Below, piece by piece: positions 6,063 through 13,168 of a stretch of DNA of 13,168 nt (positions are counted from its first letter, which is position 1; each line of letters opens with the position of its first letter). The notes under the pieces are model-generated. The model was not told the DNA's origin. It saw only the letters and a list, made by a program, of their open reading frames with translations, and ran no database searches. This DNA comes from Flavobacteriales bacterium. Lineage in GTDB: Bacteria > Bacteroidota > Bacteroidia > Flavobacteriales > Flavobacteriaceae. Made by a program: the position numbers and the translations under genes. The DNA lies in contig PAGT01000032.1 of assembly GCA_002705485.1 (NCBI GenBank), positions 17,466 to 30,633 of the forward strand, read 5' to 3'.

Positions 6063-7288
6063 TGACTCCCGAATTTATTTTTAACACCCTTATAACCATA
6101 ATAATTTTAAACTTTATTAAAGATTATTATTTAAGCTATTTAAACTCCAAGAACTTTGATAATAAAATTCCAGATGTTGTCGCAGATGTTTTTGATAAAG
6201 AAAAATATGTTAAGTCTCAAGAATATAAAAAAACACAATATAATTTTTCCAAGATTTCAAGTCTTTATGGACTAATTATAATTTTGTTGTTTTTTTATTT
6301 CGATGGTTTTTTGATTGTAGATCAGTTAAGTAAAACTTTTTTCAACTCAACAATTTTAGTGAGTTTGTGTTTTTTAGGTTTAATTTATTTTGGAAATGAA
6401 ATTTTAAGTCTTCCTTTTTCAATATACTACAATTTTGTAATTGAAGAGAGGTTTGGTTTTAATAAAACTACCTTCAAATTATTTATTATTGACAAGCTTA
6501 AATCATGGTTACTCACGATACTATTAGGAGGTTCTATTCTTGGCTTTTTGATCTTCCAGTTTGAAGCTATTGGGAAAAATTTTTGGATTACAGCTTGGAT
6601 TTTTTTAGGATTTGTAACTATTCTAATAAATGGTTTATATTCTCAATTAATTGTGCCAATTTTTAATAAACAAACAAAGTTAGAAAGAGGTGAATTAAGA
6701 ACTCAAATTGAAAATTATGCTACCAAAGTTGGATTTGATCTAAGTAATATTTTTATAATTGATGGGTCTAAAAGGTCTACCAAAGCAAATGCTTATTTTT
6801 CCGGGTTTGGAAAGCAAAAAAGAGTTACACTTTATGATACTCTAATCAATAAATTGAGCACAAATCAAATAATTTCTGTTATCGCACACGAAATTGGCCA
6901 TTACAAAAAGAATCACATAGTTTTTAATATCATTTTTTCAATAATTCAGTCAGGATTAATGTTGTATTTACTTTCAATTTTGATAAGCATCCCTATTTTT
7001 TCTGAATCACTTGGATTAGATAAACCTAGCTTTCACATTGGACTTGTCTGCTTTACAATTTTGTTTACTCCTGTTTCTGAGATTATTTCATTATTTTTCA
7101 ATTTATTTTCCAGAAAGTTTGAATATGAGGCAGATGAATTTGCAAAAAAAACATTTGATAGTAAGTATTTAATTGAAGCATTAAAAATTTTATCTAAAGA
7201 TAGTTTGAGTAATTTAACTCCACACTCAAAATATGTTTGGTGGTATTATTCTCATCCAACTCTAGTACAAAGAATATCTCGATTATAG
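6062..7288 (+). CDS. Ste24-type (M48A) integral membrane zinc metalloprotease
   Basis: This 408-residue multi-pass membrane protein matches the CAAX prenyl protease 1 (Ste24/ZMPSTE24) family. Hydrophobic segments lie near residues 5-20, 67-87, 95-110, 148-168, 175-195, 288-312 and 325-350. The zinc site is HEIGHYKKNH (276-285) with the third ligand Glu354 in KFEYEADEFAKK, and the late WWYYSHPTLVQRI motif is the family's conserved C-terminal stretch. In eukaryotes the family trims prenylated proteins and clears clogged translocons. Bacteria have no known CAAX prenylation, so membrane protein quality control is the more likely role here; that is inference. Its ATG shares one base with the stop of the RNA methyltransferase gene, so the two are translationally coupled. 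The gap to spoT is 41 bases. Length and motifs are normal. Confidence 0.93.
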   Translation: MTPEFIFNTLITIIILNFIKDYYLSYLNSKNFDNKIPDVVADVFDKEKYVKSQEYKKTQYNFSKISSLYGLIIILLFFYFDGFLIVDQLSKTFFNSTILVSLCFLGLIYFGNEILSLPFSIYYNFVIEERFGFNKTTFKLFIIDKLKSWLLTILLGGSILGFLIFQFEAIGKNFWITAWIFLGFVTILINGLYSQLIVPIFNKQTKLERGELRTQIENYATKVGFDLSNIFIIDGSKRSTKANAYFSGFGKQKRVTLYDTLINKLSTNQIISVIAHEIGHYKKNHIVFNIIFSIIQSGLMLYLLSILISIPIFSESLGLDKPSFHIGLVCFTILFTPVSEIISLFFNLFSRKFEYEADEFAKKTFDSKYLIEALKILSKDSLSNLTPHSKYVWWYYSHPTLVQRISRL

Positions 7289-7329
7289 ACAATTTATTAA
7301 AAATAATTTTTTTTGAGTATTTTTAAAAG

Positions 7330-9531
7330 ATGATGCTTACTAATGCCATAAAAGAAAACAACCTTATCGCAAAAGAGTATAAAGAGTTGTTAAAAATTAG
7401 TTATCAATCATTAAACGCTAATGACAGAAAACTAATAAGATTGGCATTCAACACATCTGTGGATGCACACAAACATCAGAGAAGAAAAAGTGGTGAACCT
7501 TATGTTTTTCATCCAATAGCAGTAGCTAAAATTGTAGCTTCTAAAATTGGTTTAGATGCTACATGTATTGCAGCTGCTTTGTTACATGATGTTATTGAAG
7601 ACACTGAATATTCTGAAAACAAAATTCAAAAACTTTTTGGAAGAACAATATCTAAAATTGTTGTGGGACTAACGAAGATTTCTAAATTAAAAAAAGAAAA
7701 AAATGTTTCATTACAAGCTGAAAATTTTAGAAAAATGCTACTAACGCTCAATGACGATGTTAGAGTTATTTTAATTAAAATTGCTGACAGGCTACACAAC
7801 ATGCAGACTCTTGATGTAATGAATCCTGAAAAACAAATAAAAATTGCATCTGAAACGTTATATATTTACGCTCCAATTGCTCATCGAATTGGTCTATATG
7901 ATGTAAAATTAGAACTCGAGGATTTAGGGTTGAAATACACAGAACCTGAAATATTTAATGAAATCAAAAATAAAATTGAGCAAACCAAGGATGAGCAAGA
8001 TAAATACATTAAGAATTTTTCAAGGAGAATTAGTGAGAAATTAAGAAAAGAAGACCTAAGTTTTAAGATAAGCGGCAGACCTAAATCAATATTTTCGATT
8101 AAAGATAAAATTGTAAAAAAAAATATTTCATTTGAGGAAGTTTATGACAAGTTTGCAATTAGAGTGGTTTATAAAAGTGAACCTGAAACTGAAAAATTTA
8201 TCGCTTGGAAGATTTACTCAATAATTACAGACTATTATACTCCTAATCCTCTTCGCTTGAGGGATTGGATAACTTCCCCAAAGTCAAATGGATACGAGGC
8301 TTTACATATAACCGTAGTCGGACCAAATTCAAAATGGGTTGAAGTACAAATTCGTTCTAATCGAATGCATGAAATCGCAGAAAAAGGATACGCAGCTCAT
8401 TTCATGTATAAACAAGGTAAACAAAATGATAAAGGCCTAGAGGGTTGGTTAAATAGATTACAAGAAGTTTTGGAAAATTCTGAAACAAGTGCATTGGATT
8501 TTGTTGAGGATTTTAAATTAAATTTATATTCAAACGAAATATTTGTTTTTACACCCACGGGGGAATTGAAATCCTTACCCAAAGGTTCAAGTGCTCTTGA
8601 TTTTGCCTTCAGTATACATACCGGTTTAGGTTTAAAAACAAGAGGGATAAAAGTAAACGGGAAAATTGTTCCATTAAGCCACGAGCTAAAAAGTGGTGAT
8701 CAAATTAAAATAATCAAATCTGAGAACACTAAGCCCTCAGCCAATTGGCTTGACTATGTAAAGACATCAAGAGCCAAAGCTAAAATTAGAATTGCTTTAA
8801 AAGAAGAAAAAAAATTATTAGCTGAAGATGGAAAAGAGACTTTAAGACGTAAATTAAAACAGTTAAAAATTGATTTTAATGAAAAAAACATCAACGAGTT
8901 AGCTAATTATTTTAATCTTAGAACGAGCTTAGATTTATTTTACAGAGTTGGAATTGGAAAAATAGATAATACGTCCTTAAAGAAATTTTCGGCATCAAAT
9001 AACAGACTATTTAATTTTATTAGAAAAAAAATCTCTACAAAAAAATCCGAGATTAGCCACACAGAAAAAGAAATAAAAAATAATTTTGATCAACTAGTTT
9101 TTACAAATAATGAAGAAAAATTAGACTACACATTGGCAAAATGTTGTAATCCAATTCCTGGTGATAATGTATTTGGTTTTTTGACAGTTCAGGAAGGAAT
9201 AAAGGTTCATAAAAAAACATGTTCAAATTCAATTAGTCTTCAATCAAAATTTGCTTATAGAATTGTAAAAGCAAAATGGGTGGATTCAACCCAAGTTGAC
9301 TTTAAATCTATAATTCGAATTTCTGGAATTGATAATATTGGTATTGTAAGTGAAATAACCAAAATTATTTCTACAAACCTAAATATTAATATGAAAAAAA
9401 TGAGTTTTGATACAGTTGAAAACACCTTTCTAGGAAAAATAACCTTGAATGTAAAAAACAAGAATATACTTGAGAAATTAATCCAAAGGATAAAAAAAAT
9501 AAACGGAATAGAAAAGGTTGTTAGAGAATAA
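7330..9531 (+). CDS. Bifunctional (p)ppGpp synthetase/hydrolase, RelA/SpoT family
   Basis: This 733-residue long RSH protein makes and degrades the stringent-response alarmone (p)ppGpp. Domain order: HD hydrolase (about 40-190) with His47, HPIAVA, the HDVIEDT motif (86-92) and KIADRLHNM; synthetase (about 240-350) with YDKFAIRVV, RLRDWITSPKSNGYEALH near 308-325 and VEVQIRS; TGS domain (about 403-465, EIFVFTPTGELKSLPKGS); a helical region; a Cys-containing zinc-finger-like domain with AKCCNPIPGD near 602-611 and a later KKTC; ACT domain (about 661-733). Both catalytic domains keep their key acidic and His residues, so both activities are expected. The synthetase loop reads RxRD where bifunctional enzymes usually have RxKD, a conservative change that keeps the charge pattern. 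Two ATG codons stand in tandem at 7330 and 7333. The downstream fur-purA order is relevant because (p)ppGpp inhibits PurA in known systems. Confidence 0.95.
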   Translation: MMLTNAIKENNLIAKEYKELLKISYQSLNANDRKLIRLAFNTSVDAHKHQRRKSGEPYVFHPIAVAKIVASKIGLDATCIAAALLHDVIEDTEYSENKIQKLFGRTISKIVVGLTKISKLKKEKNVSLQAENFRKMLLTLNDDVRVILIKIADRLHNMQTLDVMNPEKQIKIASETLYIYAPIAHRIGLYDVKLELEDLGLKYTEPEIFNEIKNKIEQTKDEQDKYIKNFSRRISEKLRKEDLSFKISGRPKSIFSIKDKIVKKNISFEEVYDKFAIRVVYKSEPETEKFIAWKIYSIITDYYTPNPLRLRDWITSPKSNGYEALHITVVGPNSKWVEVQIRSNRMHEIAEKGYAAHFMYKQGKQNDKGLEGWLNRLQEVLENSETSALDFVEDFKLNLYSNEIFVFTPTGELKSLPKGSSALDFAFSIHTGLGLKTRGIKVNGKIVPLSHELKSGDQIKIIKSENTKPSANWLDYVKTSRAKAKIRIALKEEKKLLAEDGKETLRRKLKQLKIDFNEKNINELANYFNLRTSLDLFYRVGIGKIDNTSLKKFSASNNRLFNFIRKKISTKKSEISHTEKEIKNNFDQLVFTNNEEKLDYTLAKCCNPIPGDNVFGFLTVQEGIKVHKKTCSNSISLQSKFAYRIVKAKWVDSTQVDFKSIIRISGIDNIGIVSEITKIISTNLNINMKKMSFDTVENTFLGKITLNVKNKNILEKLIQRIKKINGIEKVVRE

Positions 9532-9561
9532 TTGTTTTACTAATTATTTAACTTAATTTTG
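9531..9561 (+). promoter_or_regulatory. Bacteroidota-type promoter for fur-purA-ostA
   Basis: ATTG (9531-9534), exactly 19 bases, then TAATTTTG (9554-9561) gives a -7 element matching every fixed position of TAnnTTTG and a -33 element matching three of four. The first base overlaps the last base of the spoT stop codon. The fur ATG is at 9566, only four bases after the -7 element, so transcription would start at about the start codon and the mRNA would be leaderless or nearly so. This lets fur and the genes after it be expressed apart from spoT. Confidence 0.6.
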
Positions 9562-9565
9562 TATT

Positions 9566-10009
9566 ATGGAAAATAAATCAAATCAAGAAATAGTTAAAGG
9601 CGTTTTTACTAAGTTCTTAGATAAAAATTCCCACCGAAAAACCCCCGAAAGATATGCTATTTTACAAGAGATTTACGATTCATCTGATCATTTTGACATC
9701 GAATCTCTGTATGGAAAAATGAAAAATAAAAATTATAGGGTTAGTAGAGCCACCCTATACAACACTATTGAACTACTTTTGGAATGTAAGCTAGTAAGAA
9801 AACATCAATTCGGATCAAATCAAGCCCAGTACGAAAAGTCATATTTTGATCACCAACATGATCATATTATTTTGACAGATTCAGGTGAAGTAAAAGAGTT
9901 TTGTGACCCCAGACTTCAGGTTATAAAGCAGAATATTGAAGAAATTTTTAATGTTAAAATTCATAACCACTCTTTGTATTTTTATGCTACTTCAAAAAAA
10001 ATTAATTAG
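9566..10009 (+). CDS. Fur-family metal-responsive transcriptional regulator
   Basis: This 147-residue protein has the Fur layout: an N-terminal winged helix (about 12-85, with RKTPERYAILQEIY and the recognition-helix region RVSRATLYNTIELLLE) and a C-terminal dimerisation and metal-binding domain. Candidate metal ligands are His42, Glu90, His96/98/100 in HQHDH, Glu111 and His133/135 in KIHNHSLYFY. The two cysteines that make the structural zinc CxxC in E. coli Fur (HDHLICLDCG) are replaced by Leu103 and Ser106, and no other CxxC is present. It therefore lacks the classic Cys4 zinc site, as I believe is frequent in Bacteroidota. Fur (iron), PerR (peroxide) and Zur (zinc) cannot be told apart with certainty, so no symbol is given. 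The stop lies 3 bases before the purA start, implying one transcript. Confidence 0.9.
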   Translation: MENKSNQEIVKGVFTKFLDKNSHRKTPERYAILQEIYDSSDHFDIESLYGKMKNKNYRVSRATLYNTIELLLECKLVRKHQFGSNQAQYEKSYFDHQHDHIILTDSGEVKEFCDPRLQVIKQNIEEIFNVKIHNHSLYFYATSKKIN

Positions 10010-10012
10010 AAT

Positions 10013-11281
10013 ATGAGAGTTGATTTGCTGCTTGGGTTACAGTGGGGTGACGAGGGTAAAGGTAAAATTGTTGATGTCCTTACAAAAAAATATGACATAA
10101 TAGCAAGATTTCAGGGAGGACCGAATGCCGGCCACACACTTGAATTTGACGGCATTAAACATGTTTTACATACTATACCTAGCGGAATTTTTCATAAAAA
10201 ATCATTAAATCTTATTGGAAACGGTGTAGTAATTGACCCAGTAATTTTTGAAAAAGAAATAAGAAATTTAGAACCATATAAAATTGATTTAAAAACTAGA
10301 CTTTTTATATCTAGAAAAGCGCATCTAATCTTGCCAACACACCGGCTACTTGATGCAGCATCTGAACTTTCAAAAGGAAAATCTAAAATTGGTTCCACTC
10401 TTAAAGGTATCGGACCAACTTATATGGACAAAACAGGAAGAAATGGTATCAGGGTTGGTGATATTGAAATGAAAAATTGGTTAGAAAAATATAGGAAATT
10501 AGCTAATAAGCACGAGCAACTAATTAAAAATTTAAATGTTGATTTACAATATAACTTAGCTGAACTTGAAAGTGAATTTTTTGATTCAATTGAGACTCTA
10601 AATAAAATCGAGTTCATTGACAGTGAAAACTTTATATATGATCATTTAGATAATGGAAATAAAATTCTTGCTGAAGGAGCACAGGGTTCTTTACTTGATA
10701 TAGATTTTGGAACATATCCATATGTTACCTCATCAAATACAACAGCAGCAGGTGCTTGTACAGGTCTTGGAATCCCTCCAAATAAGATTAAAAATGTATT
10801 TGGAATTTTTAAGGCGTATACAACTAGAGTCGGAAGTGGTCCGTTTCCGACCGAACTGTTCGATAGAACTGGGAAGAAAATTGCCAGTGTTGGAAAAGAG
10901 TTTGGTGCTACAACTGGAAGACCTAGAAGGTGTGGTTGGCTCGATTTAGTCGCATTAAAATATGCTGTGAAAGTTAATGGAGTAACTAATCTGATGATGA
11001 TGAAAGGTGATGTTCTTTCAGGACTCAAAAAAATAAAAGTTTGTATAAAATATAATTACAATGGTAAAGAAATAAGTCACTACCCTTTCACTCTTGAAGA
11101 TAATTTAAAACCAGTTTATAAAGAGCTTGAGGGTTGGAACGATGATATTAGTCAAACACAAAAATATGATGACCTTCCCAATACTTTTTTGAATTATGTT
11201 AAATTCCTTGAAAAAGAGTTAAAAGTTCCAATTTCCATAATATCTGTTGGTCCCGACCGAAAACAGACAATAATTTGCTAA
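10013..11281 (+). CDS. purA: Adenylosuccinate synthetase
   Basis: This 422-residue cytoplasmic enzyme joins IMP and aspartate with GTP hydrolysis, the first committed step from IMP to AMP. The P-loop-like LQWGDEGKGKIVD carries catalytic Asp13, and GGPNAGHTLEF carries catalytic His41; both are at the same numbers as in E. coli PurA. Further signatures are GIGPTYMDKTGRNG, EGAQGSLLDIDFGTYPYVTSSNTTAAGACTGLG, FGATTGRPRRCGWLDLVAL (aspartate and GTP binding) and the late SVGPDRKQTI. Length and motifs are those of an intact enzyme. The start lies 3 bases after the Fur-family gene, and the end overlaps the proposed OstA-like start by 7 bases, so it is embedded in a transcriptional unit. PurA in studied bacteria is inhibited by (p)ppGpp, which links it to the nearby spoT. 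Confidence 0.97.
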   Translation: MRVDLLLGLQWGDEGKGKIVDVLTKKYDIIARFQGGPNAGHTLEFDGIKHVLHTIPSGIFHKKSLNLIGNGVVIDPVIFEKEIRNLEPYKIDLKTRLFISRKAHLILPTHRLLDAASELSKGKSKIGSTLKGIGPTYMDKTGRNGIRVGDIEMKNWLEKYRKLANKHEQLIKNLNVDLQYNLAELESEFFDSIETLNKIEFIDSENFIYDHLDNGNKILAEGAQGSLLDIDFGTYPYVTSSNTTAAGACTGLGIPPNKIKNVFGIFKAYTTRVGSGPFPTELFDRTGKKIASVGKEFGATTGRPRRCGWLDLVALKYAVKVNGVTNLMMMKGDVLSGLKKIKVCIKYNYNGKEISHYPFTLEDNLKPVYKELEGWNDDISQTQKYDDLPNTFLNYVKFLEKELKVPISIISVGPDRKQTIIC

Positions 11282-12867
11282 ATTTTTTCAATTTGAAAAT
11301 CTTATTTTTTATAATTTTTCTTTTTTTTGTGAGATCTGTTGAATCTCAAGAAAGAAAAATAATTGAAATTAAAAAAGCTGGTTCATTTGATAAAAATGAA
11401 GATTTAAATCCTGGTGCAAATATTTTAAAAAAAAATGATGACACCAGGGTACATCTTTTTCATGAAGGAATGAATATATATTCGGATTATGCATTATTCT
11501 TCAAGCAAAAAAATTCATTCAAAGCAACTGGCAATGTAGTTGTTAAACAAGGAGATAGTATTACGTTGATAAGTAAAATCCTTGATTACAATGGAAATGA
11601 CAGAAAAATCATTGCTAAAGGTAATGTTGACTTTTCTAATAAGGAAACAAATCTTAAAACTGAAATATTATATCACGACAGAAATAAAAAAGAATTTTTT
11701 TTTGAGGATTGGGGGGTTATAAAGGATAGTTTAACTACGATAAGTAGTGAAGAAGGAAAGTATTTTCAAAATGAATCTAAATATAAATTTCAAAAGAATG
11801 TATTAATCGAAAACCCTGATTACACTATTGATTCAGATGAGTTGGATTATTACACTAAAACAGAACATGCTTTTTTTTATGGGCCAACTAAAATAATTGG
11901 AAAAGATTATAAAATATACTGTGAAAAAGGGTTTTACGATACTGTAGATAAAAAAGGATTTTTTAACAAGAATTCCCGGATACACTATGATAAAAGAATA
12001 ATTGAGGGTGACAGTTTGACGTTCGATGATAAGAAAAAGTTTGCCCTTGGTATTGATAATATAATCATCACTGACACAATCAACAACACTATTATTAAAG
12101 GAAATTATGCAGAAGTATTTAAATCTCTTGATAGTGCCATGATAACAAAAAAATCATACGCAATTAAGGTTATTGATAAAGATTCTTTGTTTATTAAAGC
12201 TGATTCTCTTTTTGCAATTGGTCCTCCAAACGAAAGAAAAATTAAAGGTCGATTTAATGTTAAAATTTTTAAAAATAATATGAGTGGGAGATCTGATAAA
12301 ATTTTGATTGATGAAAAAAGTGGAATAACAAAACTTCTAAGGAATAAACTTAGTTCGAGACAAACTCAAATTATGACTGAAAAAGAAATAACGAAAATTA
12401 ACCCCATAATTTGGATAGCTAATAATCAAATGACAGGAGATGAAATTCATATAACTAGAGATTTAAAAACTAATAACTTGGACTCATTAAAAATCTTAAA
12501 TAACGCATTTGTAATTGAAAAAGATACGCTTGGGCAAAACAATTTCAATCAGATAAAAGGAATAACATTACTGGGAAAATTTTTAAATAATAATTTAAAT
12601 AAAGTACAACTTATTCAAAATACTCAGATGGTCTATTATTTGTATGACGATCAAACGAAAAAACTAATTGGAATCGATAAGGCTATATGCAGTTCTATTG
12701 TTATGGACATTAAGAATAATGCAATAAGAGAAATTACTTTTTACACTGATCCAGAGGGTGAAGTTTCACCTGAAAAAGATCTTGATGAAAATTTAAAAAT
12801 CTTAAATGGTTTTGATTGGAGGATTAATGAAAAAATTAATGATAAAAGTAAAATTTTTGATAATTGA
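11275..12867 (+). CDS. OstA-like (LptA/LptD N-domain type) LPS-transport protein
   Basis: This exported protein of up to 530 residues opens with a signal peptide (hydrophobic KILFFIIFLFFV, cleavage likely after SVES or SVESQ). TTG at 11275 gives the longest form and overlaps purA by 7 bases; TTG at 11293 gives a 524-residue form starting MKILFF, equally good as a signal peptide, so the start is uncertain. After residue 50 the chain is a series of short beta strands with recurring turns such as FKATGNVVVKQGDSI, KIIAKGNVDFSN, YKFQKNVLIENP and FFYGPTKIIGKDYKIYCEKG. This is the OstA/LptA jelly-roll pattern, here much longer than E. coli LptA. In known systems these domains bridge LPS across the periplasm; the LptD barrel is not present in this protein. 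The stop overlaps the next gene's start as TTGA. Confidence 0.82.
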   Translation: MLNFFNLKILFFIIFLFFVRSVESQERKIIEIKKAGSFDKNEDLNPGANILKKNDDTRVHLFHEGMNIYSDYALFFKQKNSFKATGNVVVKQGDSITLISKILDYNGNDRKIIAKGNVDFSNKETNLKTEILYHDRNKKEFFFEDWGVIKDSLTTISSEEGKYFQNESKYKFQKNVLIENPDYTIDSDELDYYTKTEHAFFYGPTKIIGKDYKIYCEKGFYDTVDKKGFFNKNSRIHYDKRIIEGDSLTFDDKKKFALGIDNIIITDTINNTIIKGNYAEVFKSLDSAMITKKSYAIKVIDKDSLFIKADSLFAIGPPNERKIKGRFNVKIFKNNMSGRSDKILIDEKSGITKLLRNKLSSRQTQIMTEKEITKINPIIWIANNQMTGDEIHITRDLKTNNLDSLKILNNAFVIEKDTLGQNNFNQIKGITLLGKFLNNNLNKVQLIQNTQMVYYLYDDQTKKLIGIDKAICSSIVMDIKNNAIREITFYTDPEGEVSPEKDLDENLKILNGFDWRINEKINDKSKIFDN

Positions 12868-13168
12868 TCAACAAAAAAAAATTTTTAAAATATCAAGCTC
12901 AAACAACAGAAAATCCGATATGTTTAGATATTTCTGATGCTTTAGGAAGTTTTATCTACACAAAGGATAAAAAAAAATATTTAGATTTTGTTGCGGGAGT
13001 ATCAGCAGCAAATTTGGGTCACAAAAATATTAAAATACTAAACGCAGTTCAAAATCAGATTAACAAGTATTGGCATGTGATGGTATATGGTGAATTTCTA
13101 CAAGAGCCATCTATAAAATTGTGTGAACTAATTTCAAAAAATCTTCCAGATTCTCTTTCAGTTACATA
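12864..13168 (+). CDS. Class III (acetylornithine/aspartate-type) aminotransferase, N-terminal part, cut by window end
   Basis: An open frame runs from TTG 12864 to the window edge, about 101 residues. The start MINKKKFLKYQAQTT, then ISDALGSFIYTKDKKKYLDFVAGVSAANLGH and YWHVMVYGEFLQEPSIKL, match the N-terminus of the Bacteroidota group usually annotated as aspartate aminotransferase family protein (class III, PLP-dependent). The YLDFVAGVSA and NLGH segments form part of the substrate entrance in this fold. The catalytic Lys lies beyond the window, so substrate cannot be judged. The TTG start overlaps the TGA stop of the OstA-like gene by four bases (TTGA), pointing to translational coupling. 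It is a different subgroup from the ornithine aminotransferase at 3957-5192. Confidence 0.85.
   Translation, partial: MINKKKFLKYQAQTTENPICLDISDALGSFIYTKDKKKYLDFVAGVSAANLGHKNIKILNAVQNQINKYWHVMVYGEFLQEPSIKLCELISKNLPDSLSVT

Noticed and set aside
7318..7325. TATTTTTA as a -7 element for spoT
   Set aside because: No TTTG-like -33 element lies at the right distance, and such matches are expected by chance in AT-rich sequence.
10192..11028. Several open frames on the minus strand inside purA
   Set aside because: They are antisense shadows of a strongly conserved gene and show no family motif or promoter of their own.
1..13168. Mobile element, CRISPR array, tRNA/rRNA gene or foreign island
   Set aside because: I saw no transposase or integrase, no spaced direct repeats, no tRNA-like cloverleaf and no clear change in base composition; the genes are housekeeping types.

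Overview
The window looks like ordinary chromosomal DNA from an AT-rich Bacteroidota bacterium, most likely a marine flavobacterium. Three things point there. The proteins have the family features of that phylum: an OstA-like LPS-transport protein of about 530 residues, an M23 peptidase with a C-terminal beta-rich tail, and a Fur-type regulator without the usual zinc cysteines. Upstream regions carry the Bacteroidota promoter pattern (TTTG-like -33 element, 19-20 bases, TAnnTTTG -7 element) rather than the E. coli one. Ribosome-binding sites are hardly visible and several genes start with TTG or GTG. I see no mobile element, CRISPR array, tRNA, rRNA or sign of recent transfer.

Layout. Positions 1-269 (+) hold the 3' end of galT. 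It converges on a minus-strand unit that reads from about 1033 down to 268: a 95-residue coiled-coil protein, the cell-division protein ZapA, and a structured RNA with the fold and context of 6S RNA. A divergent promoter region (1034-1125) separates this unit from a secreted M23 peptidase (1126-2811, +). The peptidase abuts, stop to stop, a second minus-strand operon: ornithine aminotransferase (3957-5192) followed by a NifS/IscS-type cysteine desulfurase (2812-3960), with start and stop overlapping as ATGA. From 5292 to the end of the window everything is on the plus strand and tightly packed: a SpoU/TrmH RNA methyltransferase, a Ste24-type membrane protease, a long RelA/SpoT protein, a Fur-family regulator, adenylosuccinate synthetase (purA), the OstA-like protein and the start of a second class III aminotransferase.

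How the genes fit together. The plus-strand block is housekeeping and stress physiology: (p)ppGpp metabolism (spoT), metal- or peroxide-responsive regulation (fur), AMP synthesis (purA, an enzyme class known to be inhibited by (p)ppGpp), envelope biogenesis (OstA-like) and membrane protein quality control (Ste24-like). Gene overlaps of 1, 7 and 4 bases and a gap of 3 bases imply co-transcription and translational coupling, but the spoT-fur gap holds a good internal promoter so fur-purA-ostA can also be read alone. The zapA unit joins division (ZapA and its probable coiled-coil partner) to 6S RNA, a regulator of RNA polymerase.

No wholly new system is evident. The best leads are the unnamed coiled-coil partner of ZapA with a 12-A tract inside its gene, the 6S RNA candidate, and the promoter geometry suggesting that fur and the M23 peptidase are translated from nearly leaderless mRNAs.
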